Positions 4,647 through 5,229 of a DNA stretch of 5,229 bases are shown here, piece by piece. The DNA is from an uncultured Collinsella sp. (GTDB lineage: Bacteria > Actinomycetota > Coriobacteriia > Coriobacteriales > Coriobacteriaceae): NCBI GenBank assembly GCA_958419975.1, contig CATZIG010000145.1, positions 1 through 5,229 of the forward strand. Reading direction: 5' to 3'. How positions within the stretch are numbered: position 1 is the stretch's first letter; each line of letters starts with the position of its first letter. Position numbers and translations under genes: made by a program. The notes under the pieces were generated by a model. That model was not told where the DNA came from. It was given only the letters and a program-made list of their open reading frames with translations, and did no database searches.

Positions 4647-5229
4647 ATGGACGCTATCGTCAAATTCCTTGAAAAACACCAGCCCCTCTTCGACAAAATC
4701 TCGAGGAACATTTATCTGGTGGCGATTAAGGATGGCTTTCTCTCGAATATGCCAATTGTGCTGTTCTCGAGCCTGTTCCTTCTTCTTTCGACGCTCCCTG
4801 CCTATGTAGGCATCACGCTTCCGTCTGAGGTGCTGGATTTCTTCAATAAAATCTATGCATATACCATGGGACTTCTTGACATTATGGTGGCCGGCACCAC
4901 GGCGAGCTCACTTGCCATGTCGATGAACCGTCGCATGCCTTCGGGTAAATCTCTCAACCCCACCTCGTGCATGGTTTGTGCCATGTGCGGCATGCTCTTG
5001 CTATCGGTGACGAACGATGTTGTCTCGATTGGCGGAGCAGATACATCTGTTTTTGAAACCGGCTATATGGGAACCAAGGGTTTTCTCGCTGCGTTCGTAG
5101 CCGCATTCTTGACCGTTAATATCTATAAGGTGTGCATTAGCCATAATGTGACGATCAAGCTTCCCAAAGAGGTCCCTGGCTCTATTGCGCAGAGTTTTCG
5201 CGATATCTTTGCATTTGGGTTTTCGATCC
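4647..5229 (+). CDS. PTS sugar transporter subunit IIC, lactose/cellobiose (CelB/ChbC)-like, 5' part
   Basis: Membrane permease subunit of a sugar phosphotransferase system. The reading frame is open to the window's right edge (194 codons seen; such proteins are usually about 400-450 residues). The N-terminus has the family pattern LEKHQPLFDKI, then NIYLVAIKDGFLSNMP (21-36). Hydrophobic segments at about 35-56, 72-92, 108-122 and 144-160 look like membrane helices. LPKEVPGSIAQSF (172-184) matches the family's LP..VPPAVA.SF region. ATG at 4647 has AAGGA six bases upstream; an in-frame ATG at 4632 lacks a ribosome site. It is divergent from the barrel-protein/GntR pair with shared dyads, so probably co-regulated. 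IIA and IIB must lie beyond the window or elsewhere. The transported sugar cannot be read from this part. Confidence 0.88.
   Translation, partial: MDAIVKFLEKHQPLFDKISRNIYLVAIKDGFLSNMPIVLFSSLFLLLSTLPAYVGITLPSEVLDFFNKIYAYTMGLLDIMVAGTTASSLAMSMNRRMPSGKSLNPTSCMVCAMCGMLLLSVTNDVVSIGGADTSVFETGYMGTKGFLAAFVAAFLTVNIYKVCISHNVTIKLPKEVPGSIAQSFRDIFAFGFSI

Overview
This window most resembles a gut actinobacterium of the class Coriobacteriia (Collinsella-like). That rests on the GC-rich codon use of the left-hand genes, the stop-to-terminator style, and my memory of a short 'GTCCCCAATGACTAG' palindromic repeat in such genomes. It is an inference, not a database result.

Layout from left to right. Positions 1-60 hold a small palindromic repeat. 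Next comes galM (aldose 1-epimerase, minus strand, 123-1175) with its own hairpin terminator at 63-94. It is divergent from a DeoR/GlpR-type sugar regulator (plus strand, 1381-2145), and the two share a 205-base promoter region. From 2146 to 2577 there is no gene. This convergent gap holds two smaller hairpins and then a strikingly regular array: eight 15-base half-sites in alternating orientation, about every 40 bases. They make four 55-base inverted-repeat units. To the right the DNA becomes less GC-rich. A GntR/UTRA repressor (minus, 2578-3297) lies just downstream of a conserved (beta/alpha)-barrel-like protein of unknown function (minus, 3370-4290). A 356-base divergent control region with several dyads separates that gene from a PTS sugar permease IIC gene (plus, from 4647), which runs off the right edge.

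How the genes may work together. The right half looks like a sugar-import locus: the permease brings in and phosphorylates a sugar, the barrel protein may process a phosphorylated intermediate, and the UTRA repressor probably senses a phosphosugar and acts on dyads in the divergent region. The left half is a sugar-epimerase/DeoR pair that is probably a separate unit. The sugar substrate cannot be told from this window, because no IIA, IIB or hydrolase gene is visible.

The most unusual signal is the 40-base-pitch alternating array at 2266-2561. It sits at the junction between GC-rich and GC-poorer DNA, and no protein-coding explanation is visible.
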